This document shows positions 1 through 10,461 of a DNA stretch of 64,000 nt, one piece after another (position 1 is the first letter of the stretch; every line of letters starts with the position of its first letter). Origin of the DNA: Typhlomys cinereus (taxonomy: Eukaryota > Chordata > Mammalia > Rodentia > Platacanthomyidae); contig JALPQD010000088.1 in the NCBI GenBank assembly GCA_023101885.1, forward strand, positions 4,623,501-4,687,500, written 5' to 3'. Under the pieces are notes generated by a model, which searched no databases, was not told the DNA's origin, and saw nothing but the letters and a program-made list of their open reading frames with translations. Position numbers and translations under genes: made by a program.

Positions 1-241
1 GCAACACTTTTATTTCCAGTCTGTGCTTTGAAGACAATGTCCACAAGGAAACTCTTGAATAAAATGCACATTTACATAAACTTCTAAACACTGAGAATCA
101 ACTAACTTCTAGGTGATTTTAAAATTATAAACCATTTAACTAAAAATTTTAGAGAAGAAAAATATTTCATGCTTCGTTTTTTAATGAGCCTTGATTCAGA
201 AAAATAAATGAAAACTCCAAAATGGATGTTTCTGAAGAAGA

Positions 242-242
<1 letters not shown>

Positions 243-291
<49 letters not shown>
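243..291. repeat. (GT)n microsatellite, unit 1
   Basis: About 24 TG repeats. Paralogous positions in units 2-4 have much shorter GT runs, so the expansion is specific to unit 1. Confidence 0.95.
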
Positions 292-293
<2 letters not shown>

Positions 294-505
294 CAGATGT
301 TCCTGTACAGGCTCAAGTATGACATCAGATTAGGAATCATCCTGGATTGCTTCTACCTGGGATTTCCCAGGCTCGGCCCAGCAGGGCCAAAATTATACGT
401 TGCCACCATTTCTACCTGGCATTTTTACATGCTACCTGGTATGTGAACTCAGGACCTTCTCCTTGCAAGGTAGAGTCTTAAGAGCTGAATCAACTCTCCA
501 ATCCA
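292..505 (-). mobile_element. B2/B3-like SINE upstream of OR-A
   Basis: Reading on the minus strand, it starts with a tRNA-like head: the + strand end reads gaactcaggaccttc, then gcaaggtagagtcttaag, then the ctccaatcc end. This is typical of rodent tRNA-derived SINEs. It is also present in units 2 (split by an L1), 3 and 4, so it predates the duplications. Confidence 0.65.
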
Positions 506-1959
506 GAAGGCTTCCTTATATAATGATTAACTTCAACAATAATACATCAAAACGATACTTTGAATTGTATGGCTAATCCAAATACTCAGGTTCTGAAAAT
601 GAAAAATTAATGGTATGCATAAAACTCACCCATATTTTGAATCTCCAGAAAGTAAAGGCTTAAAGTGAAGAATGCTTAACAGTCAGATAATGATAGTATC
701 TTCATTTTATGCTGGCAAAATTGAGGACTAGAAGTTTATATTACTGGTAACTCAAAAAAATAAATAAGACTAAATTAATTAATTAAAAGAAAAAAAAAGT
801 AAATAAGACTGTCCAATACATAGAAAGACAAGAATGCCCTGAACATAAAAAAAAAAAAGGAAACTTGCAGGAAAAGTTGAAGGACAATAGGAGGAGGAGT
901 TTGGGAGGACTGCACAGTGCAAGGTGATGGTTCCATTCGGCCTTTCGAAGCGCCACCTCTGATACTAAGATACAGGAAACCTCTGCTGAGATCACAATAT
1001 GTAAGATGGCCACCTGACATTAAACACTAACAAGCTTTTGGGTGTTATATAAGGTTTTTAAAAAGTATAAAATGATACACTGTTACTTTGTAGATTTCAT
1101 TCTTCTTTTACATAAATGTTTGCTCTTTTTGGTCTATGGTGAATGATGTTTCCTATGTACCTTACTCTACCATTAAAGCATTTGAAGCTAACTTTGCTTC
1201 AGTAAGGTCTCTCTCGGTATTACAAATCACTTGCATTGATATAATAAACAAGAAAATGGAAGTAAAATAAATAAATTGCATTTCATATAACCTGATAAGT
1301 TTCATATTCATATGCATGCCACCATATATACATTCTTAGGTTGAAATCCTAACTTCCATTGTGATGGTCACTTTCCATCACAGGTGATTAGGTAGTAAAG
1401 GATGATCTCACAAGGCTGGAGCTTGTTGGCCAGAAATGCTCTAAGAAGTGAACCCATTCTACTACATGAGAAACAGCAATCAGTAGCTATGTACAGACAA
1501 TGAAGTGGAATCTCAACACACAGCATAACTATAGGGACATTGATCTTATTAGGCACAAACTCCAAACTGGGAGAAATTCATTCCTATGATTTAGAAATGC
1601 AGAGAACTAGCCTAACAATCAGAAAAACACACTGAAATTCCAAGAGCTAAACAAAATACAAAAAAAAAAAGAACTAGCAAAACAAACATAATTTTTCTGA
1701 TGATCTCATCTATACTTTTCTTTTCTAAACCTGTTTTACACCTCCATTTGTCTGACAGTGTAAGCTACTGAGATGCATCAGCTACAAAATCTTTACCTTT
1801 GAAATGCTATCTGATCTATCACTAACATAAGCTTCATTCTTCTTTTCTTGAACACTTTAAGTCAGTATTTTTGATAAATTTCTACAATCCTGAATGAATG
1901 TACAGAGTGGACACAATAACAGGTCATCACTCTTCCTCCCATTTGTAACTCTGAATCTC
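506..1959. other. Upstream flank of OR-A, no gene seen
   Basis: Non-coding DNA shared with the flanks of OR-B, C and D (near 26180, 42640 and 54745). Short antisense frames at 775-1020 and 1368-1565 have no recognisable content. It contains poly-A runs and no clear promoter. Confidence 0.7.
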
Positions 1960-1977
1960 TTTTCTCTTTAATGCAGG
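1960..1977 (+). promoter_or_regulatory. Splice acceptor before OR-A coding exon
   Basis: A pyrimidine-rich tract runs into taatgcag, with AG at 1975-1976, just before the ATG at 1996. The same arrangement stands before OR-B (AG ending 27133), OR-D (ending 56281) and OR-E (ending 61421). OR genes typically splice untranslated 5' exons to a single coding exon just upstream of the start codon, so this is the expected acceptor. Confidence 0.75.
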
Positions 1978-1995
1978 CTGGACGCTTCATTCCTG

Positions 1996-2928
1996 ATGGA
2001 GAACACTACCGAGGTGACAGAGTTCATTCTTGTAGGTCTCAGTGATGACCCAGAGCTACAGATCCCTCTCGTCATCATCTTCTTCCTCATCTACCTCAGT
2101 ACAGTGCTTGGGAACCTGGGAATGATTGGACTGATCCTGCTGGACTCCCATCTCCACACTCCCATGTACTTCTTCCTCAGTCACCTGTCCCTGGTGGACT
2201 TTGGTTACTCTTCAGCCGTCACTCCCAAGGTGCTGGCAGGTCTCCTCTCAGGAAACAAAATTATGTCCCGCCATGCATGTGGCACCCAGTTCTTCTTCTT
2301 TGTGGGTTTTATCGTTACAGAAAATTTTCTCTTGGCCTCCATGGCTTATGACCGCTATGCAGCAGTGTGCAAGCCCCTGCATTACAGCACCACCATGACC
2401 ACAAGCAGATGTGCATGTCTGACCTCAGGCTCCTATGTCTGTGGCTTTCTGGATGCCTCCATCCATACCGGGAACATTTTCAGGCTCTCTTTCTGCAAGT
2501 CCAATGTGGTAGACCACTTTTTCTGTGATGCCCCTCCTCTGCTGGCACTCTCCTGCTCAGACACAAATGTCAGCGAGATGGTTATTTTTTTCGTGGTAGG
2601 GTGTAATGCTCTTTTCTCTATTGTGGTCATCTCCAGCTCCTACCTGTTCATATTCATCACCATCCTGAGGATGCGCTCAGCTGAAGGACGTCAGAAGGCT
2701 TTCTCTACCTGTACTTCTCACTTCACTGCTGTCTCCATCTTCTATGGGACAGTCATCTTCATGTACCTACAGCCCAGCTCCAGTCACTCCATGGGCACTG
2801 ACAAGATGGCATCTGTATTCTACACCATGGTCATCCCCATGCTGAACGCTCTGGTCTACAGCCTGCGGAACAAGGAGGTGAAGGGTGCTTTTAAGAAGGC
2901 TGTGGGGAAAGCTAAATCCTCTCTGTAA
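1996..2928 (+). CDS. Or5b: Olfactory receptor, OR5B-like (OR-A)
   Basis: Odorant-binding seven-helix GPCR, 310 aa, expected in cilia of olfactory sensory neurons and coupling to Golf. Family marks seen: N-glycosylation site Asn3-Thr-Thr, PMYFFL at 56-61 (TM2), Cys95 at the start of TM3, MAYDRY at 116-121, Cys177 and Cys187 in extracellular loop 2, KAFSTC at 234-239 (TM6), and PMLN at 281-284 (TM7). I recognise the whole sequence as OR5B-type. The start is chosen because a pyrimidine-rich acceptor ending at 1976 puts the coding exon at 1977 and this ATG 19 bases into it. Two oddities: residue 285 is Ala where the other four genes have Pro (NPLVY becomes NALVY), and a TCA-to-TAA change ends the protein four residues early relative to paralogues B-D. 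No frameshift is present. It could be functional or partly impaired. Confidence 0.95.
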   Translation: MENTTEVTEFILVGLSDDPELQIPLVIIFFLIYLSTVLGNLGMIGLILLDSHLHTPMYFFLSHLSLVDFGYSSAVTPKVLAGLLSGNKIMSRHACGTQFFFFVGFIVTENFLLASMAYDRYAAVCKPLHYSTTMTTSRCACLTSGSYVCGFLDASIHTGNIFRLSFCKSNVVDHFFCDAPPLLALSCSDTNVSEMVIFFVVGCNALFSIVVISSSYLFIFITILRMRSAEGRQKAFSTCTSHFTAVSIFYGTVIFMYLQPSSSHSMGTDKMASVFYTMVIPMLNALVYSLRNKEVKGAFKKAVGKAKSSL

Positions 2929-3334
2929 TTCACATTTTAACTACAAATATAAATCTGGTATAAGACATCTTCATTCATTTCACATGCATGCATATGGGAA
3001 AAAATTAGCTGTCCAGTACACTTTTTCTAAGCCATTTCAGTAATTTTTCTTGTTCTCAAACCTAAAGACTAGAGCCTTAAAAAAGAGGACATAGTAATAG
3101 ATGACTAATTATAATCACCAATAAACATGAAATACTCAATTTTAACATATTTTTAATAAGCATGACCATCCTGTCTCTCATGTACTTATGAAAAATATTT
3201 ATGTATATGTAGCTGTAAACATTTCACTCACATCCATCATTCTTGAGAAACCCAAGCAACTTATATATTTATAGATGGAGGGATTTGCTTCAGACACATG
3301 AAGTCTGAATATTATGATAAAATCAAAAGTAATT
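2929..3334. other. 3' flank of OR-A
   Basis: Homologous to the 3' flanks of OR-C and OR-D. An AATAAA hexamer at 3120-3125 is present here but altered in the OR-C and OR-D copies; it could serve as the poly(A) signal for OR-A. Confidence 0.5.
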
Positions 3335-3530
3335 ATTTAGGAACTGGCAAGATGACACTTGTCATGCAAGTCCAGTGACATGAGTTCAGACCCTGGAGAA
3401 ATTAAAGGAGAGAACTGACTACTGAGAGTTGTCCTCTGGCCTTAATGTATGTATTGTGATATGACTATGCCCACACTCAAACCCATACACACATAAATAG
3501 GTAAATAAATAAATAGATAAAATGCATAGC
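3335..3530 (+). mobile_element. B2/B3-like SINE downstream of OR-A
   Basis: tRNA-like head (ggaactggcaagatgac, then gtcatgcaagtccag and gagttcagaccctgg) followed by a body and an A-rich tail with taaataaataaa. Shared with 44890 and 57630, so it is older than the duplications. Confidence 0.7.
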
Positions 3531-4694
3531 TAACTCTGTTGGTAAATAAGCAAATAAAATTGTTTTGTGTCAAAATAGAAATTCTCAGCATAATTTGTAT
3601 TATTCAGTACTAGCAGTACATGAAATTACAACTCAACATTTTAAATTAATTAAAGTCTGAGATGTTATGTATTATAAAAACAGTATCAATGGTCCTATAC
3701 TGGAAGACTTCTATCAGTTAACCTTATTTAGCACATTTCACTGATCTTGTTGATGTACAGTATATTTCAGCACCTATATGTATCATGTACTCATGAAATC
3801 AAAGTGGCTAACATTTCCTCTACTCATTTTGTTATGTAAGTTTGAGTACTGTCATCTAGATTTTTATAAAATATGTAATAGTTTTTTAGAAATTATAATC
3901 ACCTTACTTTGTTTAGGACAGCAGAAGTTATTCTGTGTGTAGAGAACATTTTAAATTTTTATTAAGAAAATATAAATTAGACTAAAACTATGTTTTAATG
4001 AAAGGTGACATTTAGCATTTATTAAAATCCTTTGAAATACCAAATGAAGGAATTCTATTGTTTTCTTTTTGCTATTTTTATTAGAAATGTCTTTGTATAG
4101 GCTCTTCCATGATAAACTTCTATATTATTGAATCATGATCTCAAACTAATTTACATAAATGATAATTTATTACAGCATATGTAATACCTTCCTATAGGTT
4201 ATTAATTATCGTTATGCTATTAGATCTGAAAAAAATTGCAGAAATGCAGGTTTTATTCCAAATTTTAAAGGCAATATATGTGGTGGTTTATTTTAATCTG
4301 ACATTCTCCACACATACAAGGAATTATCTAAGGCAGGCTTTTGGGCAAAGCCTATAGAAAATAGTCTTGATTGCATAATTGACATGACAAGACTCAGCTG
4401 ATGGTGACCATAAACATTATCTGTACAAACAAGCAAGTCAGCAATTACACATTACTGACCCTTGCTCTCTAGTTTTGGATAATATGACCAGTTCTAATTA
4501 TAACCTGAATAAAAACCTTTTTTCCACTAAATTATTTGGATCAGGAATTTATTGCACCAATAAGCTGTGGGAAAAAAGCAGATTGACTCAAACGTCAGCA
4601 TATTTATATAGTTATAACACTTATTAATAATAACATTGAAATTTTTTCATGACTGATACATAAAACTAAATGTTATTCTAATTTAGATTAAGTG
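3531..4694. other. Downstream flank of unit 1, no gene seen
   Basis: AT-rich DNA homologous to 45085-46023 and 57815-58705 up to about 4,490. No coding potential or RNA gene was recognised. Confidence 0.6.
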
Positions 4695-5062
4695 TTACTT
4701 TTTTTTGTTTTTTTACTTTTTATTCTTGAAAATGTTTTCAAAAACAGGTAAGAGTAAAGTGAAGGGTCAGCCAAATCCCCTGCTGTTGTTGATGGCTACT
4801 TGCAGCATTTCCTCTACTCTTTCCAACGTAGAATACTTAGTGGGAGATAACACTGAAACATGTCTGTGCTCTTATTGGGTCTCTCTCATTCAAGTTTTCA
4901 GGACAGAAAATGTTATTTTCATGTCCTTTAAATCTTCCATTTGTAATCTATTACTTCCTGTAAGAAACACAAGAAACTTCTTCTTTTCTTCCAGTGTCAG
5001 TTTGTGTAATGCCTCCCAAAATATCACTATGGTTGGATGTGAACTGTGGTATTCTTACTCAA

Positions 5063-5075
5063 AAGTTGCATTCTT
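5063..5075. repeat. Target-site duplication, left (L1 at 5076)
   Basis: aagttgcattctt here and again at 6777-6789, flanking the L1 inside the HERC retropseudogene. Confidence 0.9.
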
Positions 5076-6776
5076 GCAGGCTCATACAGCCACTCTGGTG
5101 AGCCGTCTGGAGATTCTTAAAGAAATTAAAGATTGAAATGCCATATGACCCTGCGATTCCACTTTTGGGAATAACCCCCCATGCAGCAGAGGTCCACCTC
5201 GATAGCACTAGTGTGACCATGTTCATAGCAGCACTGTTTACAATAGCAAAGTCATGGAATCAACCCAAATGTCCAACAGTTGACGAATGGATAAGGAAAA
5301 TGTGGTACATCTATACAATGGAGTACTACTCAGCCATTAAAAAATGATGAATTACTGGAATTTGCCGGGAAATGGATGTCATTAGAGACAATTATATTGA
5401 GTGAAGTATCCCAGACCCAGAAAATTAAGTGCTGTATGTACTCCCTAATAGGTGGCTCCTAGTACCAAACCCACCCAGGCCACCAAAAGACACTCAAAGA
5501 TAAATCTCTGTAATACAGTAATTGCAAGGAGTATGAACAGGTGGGATGGCGGTAGGAGGGCCACACCAGAAACAAGGAGAGAGGGGACCATGTAACAGCA
5601 GAGAAAATAGGCCTCCATCAAGGACTGCGAGTAAGCAATGAGACATCTGGTTAAGTTCGCAGACTTTTCATTCCTGATCATTTACAACTGAGGGGGTGTG
5701 ATCTCACCAGAAGGGGAGGGCATATAGTCTGGCAGATAATAAGTAACCATTTTGCAAATGGGTGATTGACCCCCTCCCTCACTGTGGTTTCCTACTTTTA
5801 TTCCATCTACCTTTGAATACACTCTTTTTTTTTTTTTGTAGATTCAGCTGGCTTTATTTATATTCAGACTAATAAAAAATATCCCTTGAAAGTGATCCTG
5901 GGACTTTAAGGAGTTCTAAGAAAGCACAGATCCCTGCTAATGACGGAAATCCTAAGTCTCCTGATCGAACCTGTGTACAGAACTGAAGTAAGCAGATATC
6001 TTAACTATTCGTGCTTAGAAGACAGAACAAAATTCTACATGTCTTTTTCAATTGAATATACTCTTATAACAAGACTCTAGTTTAACAGCTTTTTACCTCT
6101 GGCCAGGAGGTGACATCCAATACCCATCAGGATGGAGTGAAGGGCATTGCAGGAGCAGCAAAACCGCAAAAGAAAATCAACAAACCACAATCCAGAACTT
6201 CAGAGACTCTATCTCAACCACCTAGAACTAGGCCAGCCTAATCTCTCCCCATCCTGAAGCTCAGGGAAATTTGCGGAAGAGGAGGAGGTAAGAGTGTAAG
6301 AGCACAAGGATGGGAGGAGCAATGATATGCAAGATACTCCACACAAGTTAGGACCGAAGCAATCATAATTGGACTTTACATGCCCTGCGCAATGTCCAAC
6401 ACACTATTGTCCCCACAAAGTCTAGCATTTGCTAAAAGCACCAAGATCCTTGGAGGCAAGGGATTGACAGCCAAAATAGTGTTCCTATGCTTAAGGGGAA
6501 TTCAGGAAAGGGTTCAGGGAAATGCCGCTGGGTCCTTGTATGTCATCGGAGAGGAGGACCCAGAAGACAGTCAGGCATGCACATTAAAGGATTCTCCGGG
6601 GATTGGGGGAGGGGAGGCACTGGGGGTGGGGAGGGAGGAGTGAGGGAAGGGCGAGCAGAGGGGTGGGGGAGGAGGAGGGAGGGAGGGAACTGGTGTACCT
6701 ATTAAGTTTGTATGAGCGGAGATTAAAAAAAAAGTTTGTATGAGTGGAGATAATAAAAAATGTTAAAAAAAAAAAT
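5076..6776 (+). mobile_element. L1, 5'-truncated
   Basis: Begins in the ORF2 C-terminal coding region (frame from 5138 contains [20 protein letters not shown] and ends after SAIKK, with frame breaks), followed by the long L1 3' UTR, a G-rich polypurine tract near 6600-6690, and an A-rich tail ending at 6776. A perfect 13-bp target-site duplication (5063-5075 and 6777-6789) proves a standard retrotransposition event after the HERC retrocopy had landed. Confidence 0.95.
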
Positions 6777-7577
6777 AAGTTGCATTCTTTTCAAAGATCT
6801 CCCAGTCGTGGTCTGTGCTGCCCACAATCACGTGCTTTAGTTCCTCGGCATGAAAAAGCTCTATAATGTCCTTGTTGCACATTTTATAGAATCTTCTTTC
6901 AAACTCCTCATAAACCGTCCATACAGAGATGTTGAAGATATAATCGACGCACTTAGAAACATAGTCTCTTTTGTTATTCTGGTCAAAACCACACAGCTTC
7001 CATTAGGAATTAATTATATGTCACTTCTGTCCCAGTGCACATTAAAATGGATGTAAAATACTTCTCCAAAGTCACGGCCTTCCTAATCCAGAAGTGCTTT
7101 CAAACTCTTCCCCAAAATAGGACTGAGTTCTGTCAAATCTTCCAGTGAAAGTGACTGGCCCAAGAGCTTCTTAAAGATTGTCAGTGGAAAGGGGATGTTG
7201 GGAACACTGCAGTTGAAAAGAGAGAATCCCAAAGAATTAGTACCTCTTCTCTTCAAACTTAGACGTGACGGAAACCACATGCAGGAGGCCTCCTCCGGGT
7301 ATGTAAATATCTCACATGCAGGCCGGGTCATTTCTTCGAGCACACAGTAGAACTCTGTCCGCACTCCACCAAGGTCGAACCCAATTTCTCCACTGAATGA
7401 GACCGGTAACTCCCTCTTCAGGTCTTCATTTTCAACCTGACTTAGCTGACTCAAAACATCGTCAACCAAGTGGTTCCTTCTGAATCTGAGGTTAAAGGTG
7501 GGTGCCAAGTCAAAGTCAGTCTCTTCTTGTGCGAAAATGTCTGCCAAACTCATACAAACTCTCATTTTTATCTCCTA

Positions 7578-8044
7578 GGAAAACAAAAATATTTCATTTC
7601 ACTTTTCCACTTGCTTTATGAACTGGAATAAATTAAAAACGGAATAAAGTAGTTCTGTTCATAAGTATACTTTGGATTTATGAGACATGCTTTACAGGAA
7701 AGTAACAAATTCAGTGCTCACACTCAGCCAGCAGAGATGCAGGTAACCTATGTAATTACGCTGTTAAGCAAACCTGGATAAGCAGAAGACCATCCAACAA
7801 GCAATTTCATTGTATGAGACTTTAATGTAATCACTAATTCTCTTTTTTTCAGTTCTTAGTATTTTTAATACTTCTTTTTAATAGCATCACTTCAAACTTA
7901 GAAATTTTACCAATTTATCTTTACTCTCAGAATTTCATATATGAATATAATGAATTTATGTGACTTTCACTCCTTATTATCCAGTCCCATCCTCCCTTCT
8001 TTAATGCTGCAAACTTTCTTCTTCCCTTCCAAACGCCTCCTAAT
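7578..8044. other. Gene-free spacer
   Basis: AT-rich sequence between the HERC retropseudogene and the large L1. Nothing recognised. Confidence 0.5.
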
Positions 8045-10178
8045 TTTTTTTATTTTTTCCACTCATACAAACTTAAGGTACCCCGGTCCCCTCCCAAGAT
8101 CCCCTTGCTCCCTCCCCCTTTTTTCTCTTCCTTTCCCTCCCTTCCTCTCTTTCTCCCAGTGCCCCCTCCCCCCTCCCTGGAGCATCCTTTAGTGTGAATG
8201 TCACACTTCCCTCTGGGTCCTCCTCTCTGATGAGGTGCCAGGACTCAGTGGCATTGCCTAGAGCTCTTTCTTGCGTTCCCCTTTAGTATAGAAACACTAT
8301 TGTGGCTATTAATCCCTTGCCTCTAAGGATCCTAGCGCCTGTGAGCCATGCAAGACTTTGGGGGGCTCAATGATAGTTGGTCATTCCACAGGTCATGCAA
8401 AGTCCTATTATGATTAATTCGGCCCTAACTTGTGTGGAATATCTTGCATATCATTGCTCCTCCCCATCTTTAGGCTTGTATAATCATACTGCCCCCTCTT
8501 CCCCAAATTTCCCTGATTTTTAGGATGAGGAGAGATTATGCTGGCCTGGTTCTAGGTGATTAAAGTAGGGTCTCTGGTGTTCTGAATTATGGTTTGTTAT
8601 TATTTTTTTTCAGTTTTGCTGTTCCTGCACTGCCTTTGGCTCCATCCCTATAGGTATTGGATGTCACCTCATGGCCAGAGATAAAAGCCTGTTAAAATGG
8701 AGTCTTACTATGAAAGTAGATTCAAAGGTAGATGGAATAAGAATAGAAGACTGTGGGGGGAGGTCAGTCTCCCTTTTGCAGGATGGTTACCTTCTATCTG
8801 CCAGACTCTATGCCCTCCCTGTCTGGTGAGATCAAACCCCATCAGTTGCAAGTGATCAGGAAGGAAATTCTGTGAGCTTAACCAGATGTCTCACTACTTA
8901 CTTGAAATAATTGATGGTGTCCTATTTTCTCTGCAGTAGCATGATCACCTCTCTCCTTCTTCCTCGCCTCCTTCTCCATCCCTCTGTTTATAATCTTTGC
9001 AATTACTGTAAGTATCACAGAGATTTATCTTTGAGTGTGTGGGTTTGGTATTAGGATCCACCTATTAGAGAGTACATACAGCATTTAATTTTCTGTGTCC
9101 GGGATACTTCACTCAATATAATTTTTTCCCGGTAAATTTCATTAATTCATCTTTTTCGATGGCTGAGTAGTACTCCATTGTATAAATGTACCACATTTTC
9201 CTTATCCACTCAACTGTTGGGCACTTGGGTTGATTACATGGCTTTGCTATTGTAAATCAGTACTGCTGTGAACATAGTCGTGCTTGTGCTATTCAGGTGA
9301 ATTTTTGTTGTATGGGGGATTATTCCTAAAAGTGGAATAGCAGGGTCATGTAGCATTTCAATCTTTAATTTTTTTTAAGAATCGCCAGACGGCTCGCCAG
9401 AATGGTTGAATAAACCTGCATTCCCACCAGCTATGTAGGAGAGTTCCTTCTTGCCACATCCTCTCCAACATTTGGTGTTGTTTGTATTGTGGATTTTTGC
9501 CATCCTGACCAGGGAGAGATGATATCTCAGGGAGGTTTTGATTTGCATTTTCCTGATGGCTAAGGATGTGGACATTTTATAAGATATTTGTTAGACATTT
9601 CAATTTCATCCCTGGTAAATTTCTTTTAAGTTCCAAGGCCCATTTTTTAATTGGGCCATTTGTTTCCTTGGTGTTTAGTTTTCTAAGTTCTTTGTACACT
9701 CTGATTAATAAAGCTCTATCAGATATGTAGTTAAAGATTTTCTTCCATTCTGTGGGTTGCCTTTGTGCTTGGGTTACAATATCTTTATCTGAAAAGAAGC
9801 TCTTTAATTGCATAAGATTCCAACTGTTGAATGTTGGTTGTAGTGACTGTGCTATTGGACTTCCATTTAGGCAATGTTGGCCTAGTCGAATCAGCTCAAG
9901 GGAGTTCCCTACATTTATAACTAAGGTTTTTGTGGTCTCTGGTCTTATATTGAGGTCCTTGATCCATTTGGAATTAAGTCTTGCACATGATGACAAGTAT
10001 GGGTCCACTTTTAATCTTCTGCAAGTGGACATCCAGTTTTGCCAGCACAATTTGTTGAAGATGCAGTTCTTTTTCCATTGGGTTTTTTTGGGCCCCTTTG
10101 TCAAAAATCAGATGGCTGTAATTATGTGGGCTTATATCTGGTTCTCAACCCTTATCCATTGATCTGTGTGTCTATTTT

Positions 10179-10461
10179 TTTTAATTTTTTTTATTTATTC
10201 AACTGTGTGCGTGTGCGTACGTATGTGTGTGCGCGCACGCGTGTGTGTGTCTGTTTGTGTGTGGAACCACGGACGAATTCTGGAACCACCATGGCCGCCT
10301 CCACCTCCTTCTGCCCCGGGATTCACAGGCTCCGCCCTACCAGGACCAGAAGCGCAGGCCGCCCTGCTTCTGCCCAGCATCTATACGTGGGATCTGGGAT
10401 CCGAACTCAGGACCTTCCGCCTGCAAGGCGGAGCCTTAACTCCTGAGCCACCTCTCCAGCC
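10179..10461 (-). mobile_element. tRNA-derived SINE inserted in the large L1
   Basis: On the minus strand it begins with a tRNA-like head (ggctggagaggtggctcag, then gttcggatcccagatccc), continues with a GC-rich body and a GT-rich tail ending in poly-A. A perfect 15-bp target-site duplication (ctgtgtgtctatttt) lies at 10164-10178 and 10462-10476. Same family as the SINEs at 37331 and 53736. Confidence 0.92.

Larger units (their letters stand above)
1..4500 (+). repeat. Tandem duplication unit 1 (partial, holds OR-A)
   Basis: The left part up to the coding exon matches the flanks of OR-B, C and D (regions starting near 24200, 39760 and 54190). The right part to about 4,490 matches 44516-46023 and 57246-58705. 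The unit's upstream half lies outside the window. Confidence 0.85.
4695..7577 (-). pseudogene. Herc6: HERC5/HERC6-type HECT ligase retropseudogene, split by an L1
   Basis: On the minus strand the copy runs from about 7577 to 4695. The first part (7565-7083) encodes recognisable HECT-domain sequence of the interferon-induced HERC5/HERC6 branch, including RRNHLVDDVLSQLSQVEN, a GGVRTEF motif and TYPEEASCMWFP. It is followed by a deletion and frame change and an in-frame TAG at 7083-7085. The next part (about 7080-6790) reads on to a [18 protein letters not shown] stretch. An L1 inserted at 5076-6776 interrupts it. The end (about 5062-4766) gives KKFLVFLTGSNRL and the C-terminal INNSRGFG before a stop at 4766-4768. 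Lack of introns plus a poly-T run (4698-4713, poly-A of the minus strand) mark a retrocopy. The 5' edge at 7577 looks like an intron/exon boundary (tttcctag), so the source RNA may have been partly spliced. HERC6 versus HERC5 is not settled. Not functional. Confidence 0.85.

Noticed and set aside
222..446. Open frame with a Cys-Val repeat (222-446), and similar at 53096-53415
   Set aside because: Translation of a GT microsatellite; no real protein signal.
6850..7056. Plus-strand frame 6850-7056 as a possible small gene
   Set aside because: It is the opposite strand of the HERC-type retropseudogene.
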